Shown piece by piece: positions 56,760 to 64,000 of a DNA stretch of 64,000 nucleotides. Under the pieces are notes generated by a model that had not been told where the DNA came from, did not search any database, and saw only the letters and a list, made by a program, of their open reading frames with translations. Source of the DNA: Parabacteroides sp. (lineage in GTDB: Bacteria; Bacteroidota; Bacteroidia; Bacteroidales; Tannerellaceae); NCBI GenBank assembly GCA_022775005.1, contig JALFJR010000002.1:1-64000 (forward strand), read 5' to 3'. The position numbers and the translations under genes were made by a program. Within the stretch, counting starts at the first letter, position 1. Each line of letters opens with the position of its first letter.

Positions 56760-57974
56760 ATGAAACAGCTATTCGCAATACTATGCTTATGGATCGCCTG
56801 TGCCGCTCATGTATATGCCCAGCACGAGGAGGAATCCGAAAACGGCATTGTCTCCTTGGCCGGTAAAGAGGGCTTCACGATCGGCAGCAAGAAGGGAGAC
56901 TTCCTGTTCAAGCCCTATCTGTTGGTACAGGCCAGTGCCAATGTCAACTACTACGATGATGAGGGGTTGGATCCGGCCTATAACCAGGACAATATCGCCA
57001 ATTCCGGCTTTTCCATTCCCTATGCGATCTTGGGATTCACGGGAAAGGCCTTCGACAAAGTGACCTTCAACCTTTCGCTCAATGCGGCCGCCTCAGGAGG
57101 GGCTTTGTTGCAACAGGCTTGGTTTGATGTGCGCCTGAAAGAGGCTTTTGCTATTCGGGTGGGTAAGTTCAAGACCCCTTTCTCGCATGCCTACCTGACC
57201 ACCTTGGGCGAGACCTTGCTGCCGGTATTGCCAGCCTCGCTGACAGCTTCCGTCATCCTGCCCCATTCGCTCAATGCGGTCACGCCTAATATAGGGACCG
57301 GTTTTGACCTGGGTGTCGAGGTGCATGGATTGGTGAAGGAGAAGTTTGGCTATGAGGTCGGCATCTTCAACGGAACGGGTAGTGCGGTCAATCTGGCGAG
57401 CAAGACCTTCAGCGACGATTGGCACATCCCCTCGTTGCTCTATGCCGGTCGCTTCACCTACATGCCCAAGGGTGTGATGCCCTCCACGCAAGGCAATCCC
57501 CACCGCCTCCGGGAGGATAAGTTGCTCTTTGGCCTCTCTACCTCCCTCAATGTCGAGAGCGAGAATGAGAGTACCAACGATTTCCGGGTGGGTGCGGAAT
57601 TTGCCTGGTTGAAGAACCGCCTCTATGTGGGGGCCGAGCTCTACTACATGCAGGTGGGCTTCACCGAACGGCAGAAGATTGATGAGACCTATCGCTATTT
57701 GGGAGGCTATGTGCAGGGCGGCTATTTCGTCACGCCCAAGTGGCAGGTAGCGGCTCGTTACGACCTATTCAACCGTAACGGGATGGACACGAACGGTTTC
57801 CTGAATATGCCGGCCGTGGGCTTCAACTACTTCTTCACGGGATGCAACCTGAAGCTCCAGGCCATGTATCAATTCATCGGGCGGACGGGGCACGACACCC
57901 AGCTGGATCGAGACAACGACGATCTGGGATTGGCTATGCACTCCGGCACGATCCTCCTGCAATACACCTTCTAA
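56760..57974 (+). CDS. Phosphate-selective-porin-like outer-membrane protein (OprP/OprO type)
   Basis: A 404-residue barrel protein with a signal peptide ending VYAQ. The segments FLFKPYLLVQASANVNYYDDEG, FDVRLKEAFAIRVGKFKTPFS and the C-terminal ILLQYTF fit the porin O/P family. It is the second porin of the operon and is unlike the first in sequence. The lipoprotein gene that follows starts 3 nt after its stop. Solute unknown. Confidence 0.85.
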   Translation: MKQLFAILCLWIACAAHVYAQHEEESENGIVSLAGKEGFTIGSKKGDFLFKPYLLVQASANVNYYDDEGLDPAYNQDNIANSGFSIPYAILGFTGKAFDKVTFNLSLNAAASGGALLQQAWFDVRLKEAFAIRVGKFKTPFSHAYLTTLGETLLPVLPASLTASVILPHSLNAVTPNIGTGFDLGVEVHGLVKEKFGYEVGIFNGTGSAVNLASKTFSDDWHIPSLLYAGRFTYMPKGVMPSTQGNPHRLREDKLLFGLSTSLNVESENESTNDFRVGAEFAWLKNRLYVGAELYYMQVGFTERQKIDETYRYLGGYVQGGYFVTPKWQVAARYDLFNRNGMDTNGFLNMPAVGFNYFFTGCNLKLQAMYQFIGRTGHDTQLDRDNDDLGLAMHSGTILLQYTF

Positions 57975-57977
57975 GCG

Positions 57978-58703
57978 ATGAACGTGATGAAAGCAATGAA
58001 ACAAATCCGTTGGGCCGCCTTAGCCCTCCTGCTGTTGGGCGTTGCTTGCGATGATGGCAAGATCTACGAGGCCTATCAACCGATGGAGGAGCAGGGCAGT
58101 GTCTATCAGCTGACAGCCATCTTGCGAGGGGTCGATACCTGGCCGGACGATTACGAGTTGGTGGCCGCAGCCTTTGGGGATAGCCCCTATGCCACCTATA
58201 CGAAGGTGATCCATGCCCCTGCGCGAGAGGGGGAGCCGGTCAGTGTGATCTTATCCGGTATGCGTGAGGTCAACCAGGTAGAGATCTGTGCGGTCAATCG
58301 CTTGCGGAAGCGGATCGTCACCTTCTATCAGACCGAATTCACCCTGCAGGAGGATACCCTCTTCGTGGATGCGGGCACATTAGATGTCAGTATAGGCAAT
58401 GGCGTGCAGCAACAGGTGTTCAATACCGATTGCATCGGTTGTCATGGTGCGAGCACCTTTGCGGCCGCCAATCTCTTCCTGACCGAGGGGAAAAGTGAGG
58501 CAGCCTTGGTAGGAGTCCCCTCCACCCGTTCGGAGGTCGGCAAGCTGTTGGTCACACCCGGCTCACCCGACGAAAGCTTCCTCATGGATGTCCTGACCCA
58601 TCCCGAAGCCGTCCGTCACGACCATGTCGATATCCTCCCCGCCAAACCCGATAAGCTCACCCTCCTCGAAGCATGGATTGAATCAATTAAAACGAATTTA
58701 TAA
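57978..58703 (+). CDS. Mono-heme c-type lipoprotein
   Basis: A 241-residue lipoprotein (lipobox LLLLGVAC). One CxxCH motif lies in DCIGCHGAS (about residue 152), after an N-terminal half with beta character and no name I can give. A following region (LLVTPGSPDESFLMDVL...HDHVDILPAKPDKLTLLEAWI) looks like the cytochrome-c-like tail seen in c-type repeats with a distal Met/His. Stop and the next start overlap in TAATG. A possible electron-transfer partner of the di-heme protein. Confidence 0.8.
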   Translation: MNVMKAMKQIRWAALALLLLGVACDDGKIYEAYQPMEEQGSVYQLTAILRGVDTWPDDYELVAAAFGDSPYATYTKVIHAPAREGEPVSVILSGMREVNQVEICAVNRLRKRIVTFYQTEFTLQEDTLFVDAGTLDVSIGNGVQQQVFNTDCIGCHGASTFAAANLFLTEGKSEAALVGVPSTRSEVGKLLVTPGSPDESFLMDVLTHPEAVRHDHVDILPAKPDKLTLLEAWIESIKTNL

Positions 58704-59836
58704 TGTATAGAGAAACAACAAAGCAAATCGATCAAGCGGAAGCGGTATCCATCCAGTTGAACCGCTTCGAACCCGAAGAAGGTATGGCCGAATACCAACT
58801 GCTGCTCAGCGGAACAGACCCCACGCTCCCCTTCACGGAGCAAGCCGAACACCTCTGGCAAGCCTATATCCGGGTGATGCGGGAGGAGCTGGCGGACAAG
58901 AAAGCCTGCCCCGTGATGCGCAGATATTTCGTGAGCGATGCCGCCAACCAATCCGACTGGATCCAAGCCTGGGAGTTGGAGAACGGTTGTTCGGCCTATA
59001 GCATCGTACAGCAACCCCCATTGAACGGAACCAAGATAGCCCTCTGGTGCTACCTGCTGACCGATGTCACGGTGGAGCGAGCGGCGGAAGGGCTTTGGCA
59101 AGTGGCCCATGCGGGCTATCGCCATTATTGGATCGGAGGCTTGACCGCCCGGGCGACCGATGCCGAGCAACAGACCCGCCTCCTGCTGGGCGATTATGTG
59201 ATGCGACTGATGCGTCAACGGATGACCCTCTCCGCGAATTGCTTACGCACCTGGCTCTTCGTGCAGAACGTGGATGTCAATTATGCGGGTGTGGTGAAAG
59301 CCCGTAGGGAGCTCTTCGTCACCCAAGGACTGACCGAGCAAACCCATTACATCGCCAGCACCGGTATCGAGGGACGCCATGCCGATCCGGAGGTGTGCGT
59401 GCAGATGGATGCCTATGCCGTGGAGGGCTTGCGACCGGAGCAGATCCAACAGCTCTATGCCCCCACCCATCTCAACCCTACCTATGAGTATGGGGTCACC
59501 TTCGAGCGAGGCACGGCCATCCACTATCCCGATCGCACGCACATATTGATCTCCGGCACGGCCAGCATCGACAACCAAGGCACGATCTTGTATGAGGGCG
59601 ATGTCATCCGGCAAGCCGAACGCATGATGGAGAACATCTCCGCCCTCTTGGCCGAGGCGGGAGCCACGATTGACGACATCACCCAAGCCATCACCTACCT
59701 CCGGGATCCCGCCGATTATGCCGTGGTGAGTCACTATTTCGCCACGCACTATCCCCATCTGCCCCAACTCATTGTCCTCGCTCCCGTCTGCCGCCCCGGA
59801 TGGTTGATCGAGACGGAATGTTGGGGGGTGGTTTGA
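58703..59836 (+). CDS. Rid/YjgF-like (chorismatase-type) cytoplasmic protein
   Basis: A 377-residue protein with no signal peptide. The C-terminal half looks like a Rid (YjgF) domain: HILISGTASIDNQGTILYEGD, RMMENISALLAEAGATIDDI, YLRDPADYAVVSHYFATHYP, LPQLIVLAPVCRPGWLIETE. The N-terminal half (YQLLLSGTDPTLPFTEQAEHLWQAY) has no name I can give; FkbO/chorismatase relatives have such a two-part layout. The Arg that activates the imine hydrolysis in RidA appears to be kept (CRPGW). Start overlaps the preceding stop (TAATG). The reason for a cytoplasmic Rid protein at the end of a cell-envelope operon is unclear. Confidence 0.78.
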   Translation: MYRETTKQIDQAEAVSIQLNRFEPEEGMAEYQLLLSGTDPTLPFTEQAEHLWQAYIRVMREELADKKACPVMRRYFVSDAANQSDWIQAWELENGCSAYSIVQQPPLNGTKIALWCYLLTDVTVERAAEGLWQVAHAGYRHYWIGGLTARATDAEQQTRLLLGDYVMRLMRQRMTLSANCLRTWLFVQNVDVNYAGVVKARRELFVTQGLTEQTHYIASTGIEGRHADPEVCVQMDAYAVEGLRPEQIQQLYAPTHLNPTYEYGVTFERGTAIHYPDRTHILISGTASIDNQGTILYEGDVIRQAERMMENISALLAEAGATIDDITQAITYLRDPADYAVVSHYFATHYPHLPQLIVLAPVCRPGWLIETECWGVV

Positions 59837-59847
59837 CTTTTTTTCCT

Positions 59848-59990
59848 TACCTTTGCCCTCGCATGACAAGACAGACATTGGATATTGTATTGTAAACAAC
59901 CCGGCTCCTGTACGGGAGCTTCAGGTTGTTCCTTTCGTTCCTCCCTCGGAAATAGTTCTTTTTCTGAGGGATAATCTTTTATTTTGTTTA
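59848..59990 (+). promoter_or_regulatory. Promoter and two-hairpin leader of the methyltransferase gene
   Basis: TACCTTTG (59848) is a -7 box. The roughly 150-nt leader contains AACAACC/GGTTGTT (59895/59924) around GCTCC/GGAGC, and CCCTC/GAGGG (59943/59966). The first may instead terminate the upstream operon, but it has no strong T-run. Confidence 0.5.
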
Positions 59991-60013
59991 ATGAATAGTA
60001 ATACACAAAGAAA

Positions 60014-60787
60014 ATGAATAACGAAGACAATACAAACTATGGTTTAGACGTGAACCTAATCTGCGAATTTTTTATGGGCATGGATCGACAGGGACCCGGT
60101 AGTCCCGATATGACCGTGAAGGCATTAAGCTTCATCGAGGGGCTTGACGAACGATCCCGGATCGCTGACCTTGGCTGTGGCACGGGCGGCCAGACCATGA
60201 CACTTGCGGAGGCTTGTCCTGCCCAGATCACGGCCATCGACAACTATCCCGGTTTCATTGACAAATTGAATCATGAGGTACAAGCGAAGGGACTGCAAGC
60301 GCGGGTGAACGGTCTTGTGGGCACGATGGAGGAACCACCCTTCGAGCCGGGATCCCTCGACCTGATCTGGTGTGAGGGAGCCATCTATAACATCGGTTTT
60401 GAGCGAGGCATTCGCCTGTGGTATCCCCTTTTGAAGGAGGGAGGCTATCTCGCCCTCACGGAAAGTTGTTGGCTCACCGAGGAACGGCCGAAGGAGATTC
60501 ATGCCTTTTGGATGGAGGGTTATCCCGAGATCGGCACTATCCTTGTTAAGCAGGAACAGCTCAAGCAGGCGGGCTATCAGTTGGTCTCCACCTTCGTCCT
60601 CCCCGAGAGTTGCTGGACGGACAACTACTATCAGCCGATTGCTACTTGGAAAGAAACTTTCCGGGCGAAGCATCCGGGCAATAGATCGGTAGAAGAGCTG
60701 TTGCGTTTCTTAGAGCTGGAGACGAATATGTATCGTCGCTATCAGGCTTACTATGGCTATGTCTTCTTCATCGCCAAGAAGTGTTGA
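60014..60787 (+). CDS. Class I SAM-dependent methyltransferase
   Basis: A 257-residue methyltransferase with the SAM motif IADLGCGTGGQT and the post-motif AIDNYPGF. The region WCEGAIYNIGFERGI with SAP-like L-WCEGA is typical of a small Bacteroidales group of unknown target. It has its own promoter and leader. The ORF is not fused to its neighbours. Substrate unknown: metabolite or protein. Confidence 0.82.
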   Translation: MNNEDNTNYGLDVNLICEFFMGMDRQGPGSPDMTVKALSFIEGLDERSRIADLGCGTGGQTMTLAEACPAQITAIDNYPGFIDKLNHEVQAKGLQARVNGLVGTMEEPPFEPGSLDLIWCEGAIYNIGFERGIRLWYPLLKEGGYLALTESCWLTEERPKEIHAFWMEGYPEIGTILVKQEQLKQAGYQLVSTFVLPESCWTDNYYQPIATWKETFRAKHPGNRSVEELLRFLELETNMYRRYQAYYGYVFFIAKKC

Positions 60788-60836
60788 TAATAAATGAGGT
60801 AGGGGAGTTTTTCCCTGCCTTCATATATACTTTTCC

Positions 60837-60914
60837 TACCTATATATAGGTATCGTCGGGCGTAAAATACCTATCTGATGCGATTGCGGGAGCCTCCGGA
60901 AGCCATTACTTTCG
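60837..60914 (+). promoter_or_regulatory. Composite operator-promoter of the hemerythrin-LuxR operon
   Basis: TACCTATATATAGGTA (60837-60852) is a perfect 16-bp palindrome. The second element TACCTATCTGATGCGA starts 31 nt later, at 60868. TACTTTCG (60907) is 39 nt further on and corresponds to the -7 box (one mismatch to TAnnTTTG). Both distances equal those at 52611-52690, and the GC-rich block (GATTGCGGGAGCCTCCGGAAGCC) is similar. ATTAAAAATTAGAA follows in both. Confidence 0.75.
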
Positions 60915-60961
60915 CGGCAGATTAAAAATTAGAATAGACTATTCAAAACTCCAAGCGGATT

Positions 60962-61699
60962 ATGTTATCTTTGGCCACTCAAACCGTCACGACAAACAAC
61001 GAGCGAAAGATGTATAAGAATGGATTGTATCGGGAGACCGACAAGATGAGCGACTTGATCTGCGAGAACTATCCGATGGTGCTCGTCATGAGCCGTTTCG
61101 GGATAGCCCTCGGCTTCGGGGAGCAGAACATCGGGGAGGTCTGCCGGCAGAATGGCGTGGATGCGACCACCTTCCTGGCGGTGGTGAACTTCCTGACCGA
61201 GGAGGTGCCCACCCCTGTGGATTGGACGGATAGCCACCTCTCCGTAGGCGACTTGATTCGCTACCTGCATAATGCCCACGACTATTTCCTGCAGTTCCGC
61301 CTGCCTCACCTGCGCCGGAAGCTGGTCATGGCCATCGAGTCATGCCCGGCCGATGTGGCTTTCGTGATCACCCGTTTCTTCGACGAGTACGCAAGTGAGG
61401 TCAATAAGCACATGGCCTACGAGGAGCAGTCGGTCTTTCCTTACGTGCGGGGACTGATCGAGGGGCGGAAGGATCCGAAGTACAACATCGCCATATTTCG
61501 CAAGCGACACGACCAGATTGAGAGTAAGATCTCTGACTTGAAGAACATCCTAATCAAGTATTACCCGGGCGAGGGGAGCTATCTGCTGAACAGTGTGCTC
61601 TTTGATATTTTTGCCACCGAGGCAGACTTGGCCTCGCATACTCGTGTGGAGGATTTCTTGTTGGTGCCTGCCGTGGCCGCTTTGGAGCAAACCTTGTGA
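60962..61699 (+). CDS. Hemerythrin-like di-iron protein (RIC/ScdA/YtfE-like)
   Basis: A 245-residue cytoplasmic protein. The C-terminal part has hemerythrin HHE helices with His and Glu in order: HNAHDYFLQFRLPH, HMAYEEQSVFPYV, RHDQIESK and SHTRVEDFLLVP. The N-terminal part (CENYPMVLVMSRFGIALGFGEQNIGEVC) resembles the ScdA_N domain of iron-sulfur repair proteins, but its usual CC is lost. The family repairs Fe-S centres damaged by NO or oxygen, or senses O2. An alternative start is the ATG at 61010. The LuxR gene follows after 12 nt. In Porphyromonas a similar pair (PG1236-PG1237, from memory) includes CdhR. Confidence 0.83.
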   Translation: MLSLATQTVTTNNERKMYKNGLYRETDKMSDLICENYPMVLVMSRFGIALGFGEQNIGEVCRQNGVDATTFLAVVNFLTEEVPTPVDWTDSHLSVGDLIRYLHNAHDYFLQFRLPHLRRKLVMAIESCPADVAFVITRFFDEYASEVNKHMAYEEQSVFPYVRGLIEGRKDPKYNIAIFRKRHDQIESKISDLKNILIKYYPGEGSYLLNSVLFDIFATEADLASHTRVEDFLLVPAVAALEQTL

Positions 61700-61711
61700 T
61701 AGATTATTGTT

Positions 61712-62320
61712 ATGCGTACCAATTTGAAAGTAGCGATTGCTGAGCCTGCCGATATTATTCGCTATGGCTTAGAGATGATGCTGAGGCGGTTGCCAGGTTC
61801 CCGCCTACAGTTGGTGGAGATTGCCTCTGCTGGCAGTTTGCTAGATCTATTGCGACTACATAAGCCCGACTTGCTGATTATTAACCCCTTATTGCCTGGC
61901 TCTTTTGGCCTTTCGCACATCAAGGAGGATTGTGGATGCCAGGAGATGAAATGTGTGGCCCTGCTGACCACCCCGGTCGATCCGCAGACCTTGGAGGTGT
62001 ATGACGAGCGGTTGAGCCTCTATGATTCTGCCGAGGAGATAGCCTGCAAGCTGCAACGGCTGGCCAATCCTCCGGAGGCCGTGGTTGGCGATGGCGAGGA
62101 GGGGCAGCAGCTGTTGAGCCAACGGGAGAAGGAGATCGTGGTGTGCGTGGTGAAGGGCATGACCAACCGGGAGATTGCCGACCGGCTTTTCCTCTCTACC
62201 CATACGGTCGTGACTCACCGAAGGAACATCGCCCGCAAGTTGCAGATCCATAGCGCGAGCGGTTTGACCATCTATGCCATCGTGAATAAATTGGTGGAGC
62301 TGAGCGACATCAAGCAATAA
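61712..62320 (+). CDS. LuxR/NarL-type regulator with degenerate receiver
   Basis: A 202-residue regulator. The C-terminal LuxR helix-turn-helix is clear: LSQREKEIVVCVVKGMTNREIADRLFLSTHTVVTHRRNIARKL. The N-terminal receiver fold has lost its phosphorylation site: the acidic pair reads AEP and the normal Asp is Asn58 (LLIINPLLPG). Three Cys (74, 76 and 81; CGCQEMKC) stand where metal or redox could act. It resembles CdhR of Porphyromonas gingivalis (a hemin-linked regulator), by memory. It is cotranscribed with the hemerythrin gene and is a candidate for the factor binding the TACCTAT operators. Confidence 0.83.
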   Translation: MRTNLKVAIAEPADIIRYGLEMMLRRLPGSRLQLVEIASAGSLLDLLRLHKPDLLIINPLLPGSFGLSHIKEDCGCQEMKCVALLTTPVDPQTLEVYDERLSLYDSAEEIACKLQRLANPPEAVVGDGEEGQQLLSQREKEIVVCVVKGMTNREIADRLFLSTHTVVTHRRNIARKLQIHSASGLTIYAIVNKLVELSDIKQ

Positions 62321-62325
62321 AAGAA

Positions 62326-62365
62326 ACCCTGGCGAGGAACTTTTTTGACTGCCTGCCAGGGTCAT
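62326..62365. terminator. Convergent terminator hairpin
   Basis: ACCCTGGC/GCCAGGGT, an 8-bp stem around a 20-nt loop that contains TTTTTT. It separates the LuxR gene from the chelatase gene, which converge. Confidence 0.6.
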
Positions 62366-62390
62366 ATAAAGAGCTAAAGTGGTGTTTAGA

Positions 62391-63581
62391 TTATTGGTAA
62401 TCCTCGCCATTCATCCAAGCGTTAGCCTCCCATTGCTCACGCAGGTGCTTTACCCAAATCTGTCGAATCTCTGGATAGCTGCCCAAGGCCATGATGTTGC
62501 ATCCTGAGCTAATTCCATGATCCGCTCCCGCTTGGGAGAGGGGGTGAGACTCAAAATCCAACTGCACATTGAATCCCATCTTTGAAAGACGTTCCCGCCA
62601 GCTGTACTCGTTACTATTTAGCTCAACCTCGTCGAGGCTCGCATTCTCAGCCAAGGCCTCCAAGCCCCACAAATCATTGTGCGCATGGTCTCCTGCGATG
62701 GACATGAATGGGGAGAGATAGACGTTCACATCGGCGGGTTGCAGATTATTGTTCTCGCAATATTGCATGATCTGTGCGTAGATGCAGTTGGGGTATTCTC
62801 TCCGGACGAGCTCCTTATCTTGGATGCGATCTGCCGGATTTTCCTCCTCTTCTTTCGGCCAGAAAAGCATGTCGCCATAGTCCACCGTGCCCACAAAGAT
62901 GTTCTTGTTGATCGCCTTAGCCTGCAAAGCCTCCTGTGTGTCGGCATATTTCTGGTTTGCGCTATAGCTTTCGTCCGGATTACCGTGGCCCATTAGCAAG
63001 ACCAGATTATGCTTGTCAGACAGCTTGTCGGCATAATGGGTGTAGAGCACTTTGGCTACCTCTTCCGTGTCCTCGTCTGTGCTTAGCAGGTTGGCTCCTC
63101 GAAGCACGTCAACTTGAGGGAACCATTGAATCATGAAATACTTCTTGATGTCTGTGTTCATCAAGGAAAGATACTCCTCACCGGGGATCACATGCAATGA
63201 CTGTACGGCCAGACGCTTGTAACCCGCATTGCCAATCGCTTTCAGCCATTGATCCAGCTCGTAACGCTCAATGCCCGTGGAAGCTTGCACACGGTTGATA
63301 CAGGTGCGTGAGGTGAACGACATGTAAATATCCGTATCAGGGAAGGCCGACTTGAAATCGGCGATGATATCCTCATACACGGAGAGAGACTCGTTGTAGG
63401 TGCTACCGAAGGTGCAGAGCATCAAGGCTGTGTCGTGCTGCTTGGTTTGAGCGACCTGTTGTTCGGCCGGGTTCAACGTGCTTTCAACATCGTCATTGTC
63501 GCTACATGAGGCGAAACCTGTACAAAGGGCAGTTGCCAAAAGGGCCGCCATGACATTTGTCTTTACAAAACGCTTGTTCAT
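62391..63581 (-). CDS. Exported CbiK-like sirohydrochlorin/tetrapyrrole chelatase lipoprotein
   Basis: A 396-residue protein with a lipobox (TGFASC) and CbiK-type chelatase sequence: TALMLCTFGSTY at the start, His in VQSLHVIPGEEY, MGHGNPDES and the metal-site region SIAGDHAHNDL. CbiK normally inserts Co2+ (or Fe2+) into sirohydrochlorin in the cytosol; the lipoprotein form must act outside the inner membrane, so the substrate may be an imported tetrapyrrole. It is placed right after a TonB-dependent receptor (35 nt). The distal position of the metal ligands is intact. Confidence 0.85.
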   Translation of the reverse strand: MNKRFVKTNVMAALLATALCTGFASCSDNDDVESTLNPAEQQVAQTKQHDTALMLCTFGSTYNESLSVYEDIIADFKSAFPDTDIYMSFTSRTCINRVQASTGIERYELDQWLKAIGNAGYKRLAVQSLHVIPGEEYLSLMNTDIKKYFMIQWFPQVDVLRGANLLSTDEDTEEVAKVLYTHYADKLSDKHNLVLLMGHGNPDESYSANQKYADTQEALQAKAINKNIFVGTVDYGDMLFWPKEEEENPADRIQDKELVRREYPNCIYAQIMQYCENNNLQPADVNVYLSPFMSIAGDHAHNDLWGLEALAENASLDEVELNSNEYSWRERLSKMGFNVQLDFESHPLSQAGADHGISSGCNIMALGSYPEIRQIWVKHLREQWEANAWMNGEDYQ

Positions 63582-63616
63582 AATTTGTTGTAATTAAAAG
63601 GTTATATATAATTGAT

Positions 63617-64000
63617 TTATTTGCTCTTGTATTTGATCAGCAAAGAGGCATAGTAGTTCCTGCCGGGTGTACTGGTGGCCCGGTTGCGCCCGAAGGGTGT
63701 CCGGTCTATATAGTTGAAAAGATTGTCCACCCCAACATTGAACGTGAGTGTCCACGTTTTCAGCCCCAGAAGCGTGTGGGCGGTATTCAGTCGCCAGGTT
63801 TGAAAGGCGTCTGCGTCATTATCGACTATATAGTGCTTGGTGGATTGGTATCGTCCATTGGCACTCACTCCCAGGCGGTAGCGCTTCCAGCTGTGTTGCC
63901 AGGAGGCTGTCAAGGTAGCCGCATGCTGTGAGGTGGCATTGATGGGGATATACTCCATGTAGTGGATACCTTGGTTGGGGTATTGGGCTTTCGGGTCTGT
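63617..64000 (-). CDS. TonB-dependent receptor, C-terminal part only
   Basis: The frame is open to the window edge, so the gene starts beyond 64000. The visible 128 residues have alternating beta-strand pattern and the ending RATSTPGRNYYASLLIKY, which matches TonB-dependent outer-membrane receptors with the final strand carrying Tyr. LKTWTLTFNVGVDNLFNYIDRTPFGRN is also typical. The ORF-track start at 63958 is internal. It precedes the exported chelatase on the same strand, so a tetrapyrrole, cobalamin or metal chelate may be its ligand. Confidence 0.85.
   Translation of the reverse strand, partial: TDPKAQYPNQGIHYMEYIPINATSQHAATLTASWQHSWKRYRLGVSANGRYQSTKHYIVDNDADAFQTWRLNTAHTLLGLKTWTLTFNVGVDNLFNYIDRTPFGRNRATSTPGRNYYASLLIKYKSK

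Overview
The window reads as a chromosome segment of a Bacteroidales bacterium, most likely from the Parabacteroides/Tannerellaceae-Porphyromonadaceae side. The basis is Bacteroidetes-type promoters (TAnnTTTG at -7, often TTG/TTTG about 19-20 nt upstream), a SusC/SusD pair, the yceD-rpmF-fabH-era-der order, HU-like and LpxA proteins of the Bacteroidales type, and two Bacteroidetes-style RND operons. The genus is inferred, not proven.

Layout. 1-250: end of an rRNA operon (5S rRNA and terminator). 320-5653 (+): sensor kinase, then housekeeping genes yceD-like, rpmF, fabH, era, der. 5744-8134 (-): a GH3 glucosidase gene broken by three lesions. 8168-9275 (+): a promoter, a cobalamin riboswitch with a terminator-like hairpin, and a small outer-membrane barrel gene; priA follows. 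11538-15378 (-): S4 protein, pth, rplY, SDR, old-yellow-enzyme family protein. 15407-21306 (-): first RND operon (tolC, MFP, RND pump, small PG0541-like protein). 21493-25976: a GyrI-like/GNAT fusion, a purine permease, an AraC regulator, lpxA. 25996-31864 (-): second RND operon. 32138-35975 (+): uxuB-uxuA and rfbC-rfbB. 36072-36490 (-): a broken HU-like gene. 37237-46138: SusC/SusD, a CBM9-like protein, a LysE-type exporter and a GH78 alpha-L-rhamnosidase, suggesting use of rhamnose-containing glycans. 46776-51616 (-): type III-like restriction-modification operon with a long structured leader. 51900-52600: repeat-rich accessory DNA with an 11-nt phased array and a tRNA-Phe-like gene split in its D-loop by a palindrome. 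52712-59836 (+): six-gene envelope redox/iron-type operon (porin, imelysin lipoprotein, di-heme cytochrome lipoprotein, second porin, mono-heme lipoprotein, Rid-like protein). 60014-62320 (+): methyltransferase, hemerythrin-like protein and an atypical LuxR regulator. 62391-64000 (-): an exported CbiK-like chelatase lipoprotein and the end of a TonB-dependent receptor that runs off the window.

How it fits together. The strongest candidate for an undescribed system is the 52.6-62.3 kb region. The six-gene operon and the hemerythrin/LuxR operon carry nearly superimposable promoters: a TACCTAT-n-AGGTA palindrome, a second TACCTAT element exactly 31 nt downstream, then a -7 box exactly 39 nt further on. 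I infer one regulator controls both, linking surface c-type cytochromes, an imelysin protein and two porins to an oxygen/NO/iron-type hemerythrin; the chelatase/TonB pair next door fits a metal or tetrapyrrole theme.

Other unexplained structures are two copies of a 96-bp array of five 12-bp palindromes with exact 21-bp period, the 11-nt phased array of CTAA/TTAG half-sites, a possible two-state RNA switch upstream of the restriction-modification operon, and the split tRNA-Phe gene. All calls come from reading the sequence and the ORF translations; no database search was run.
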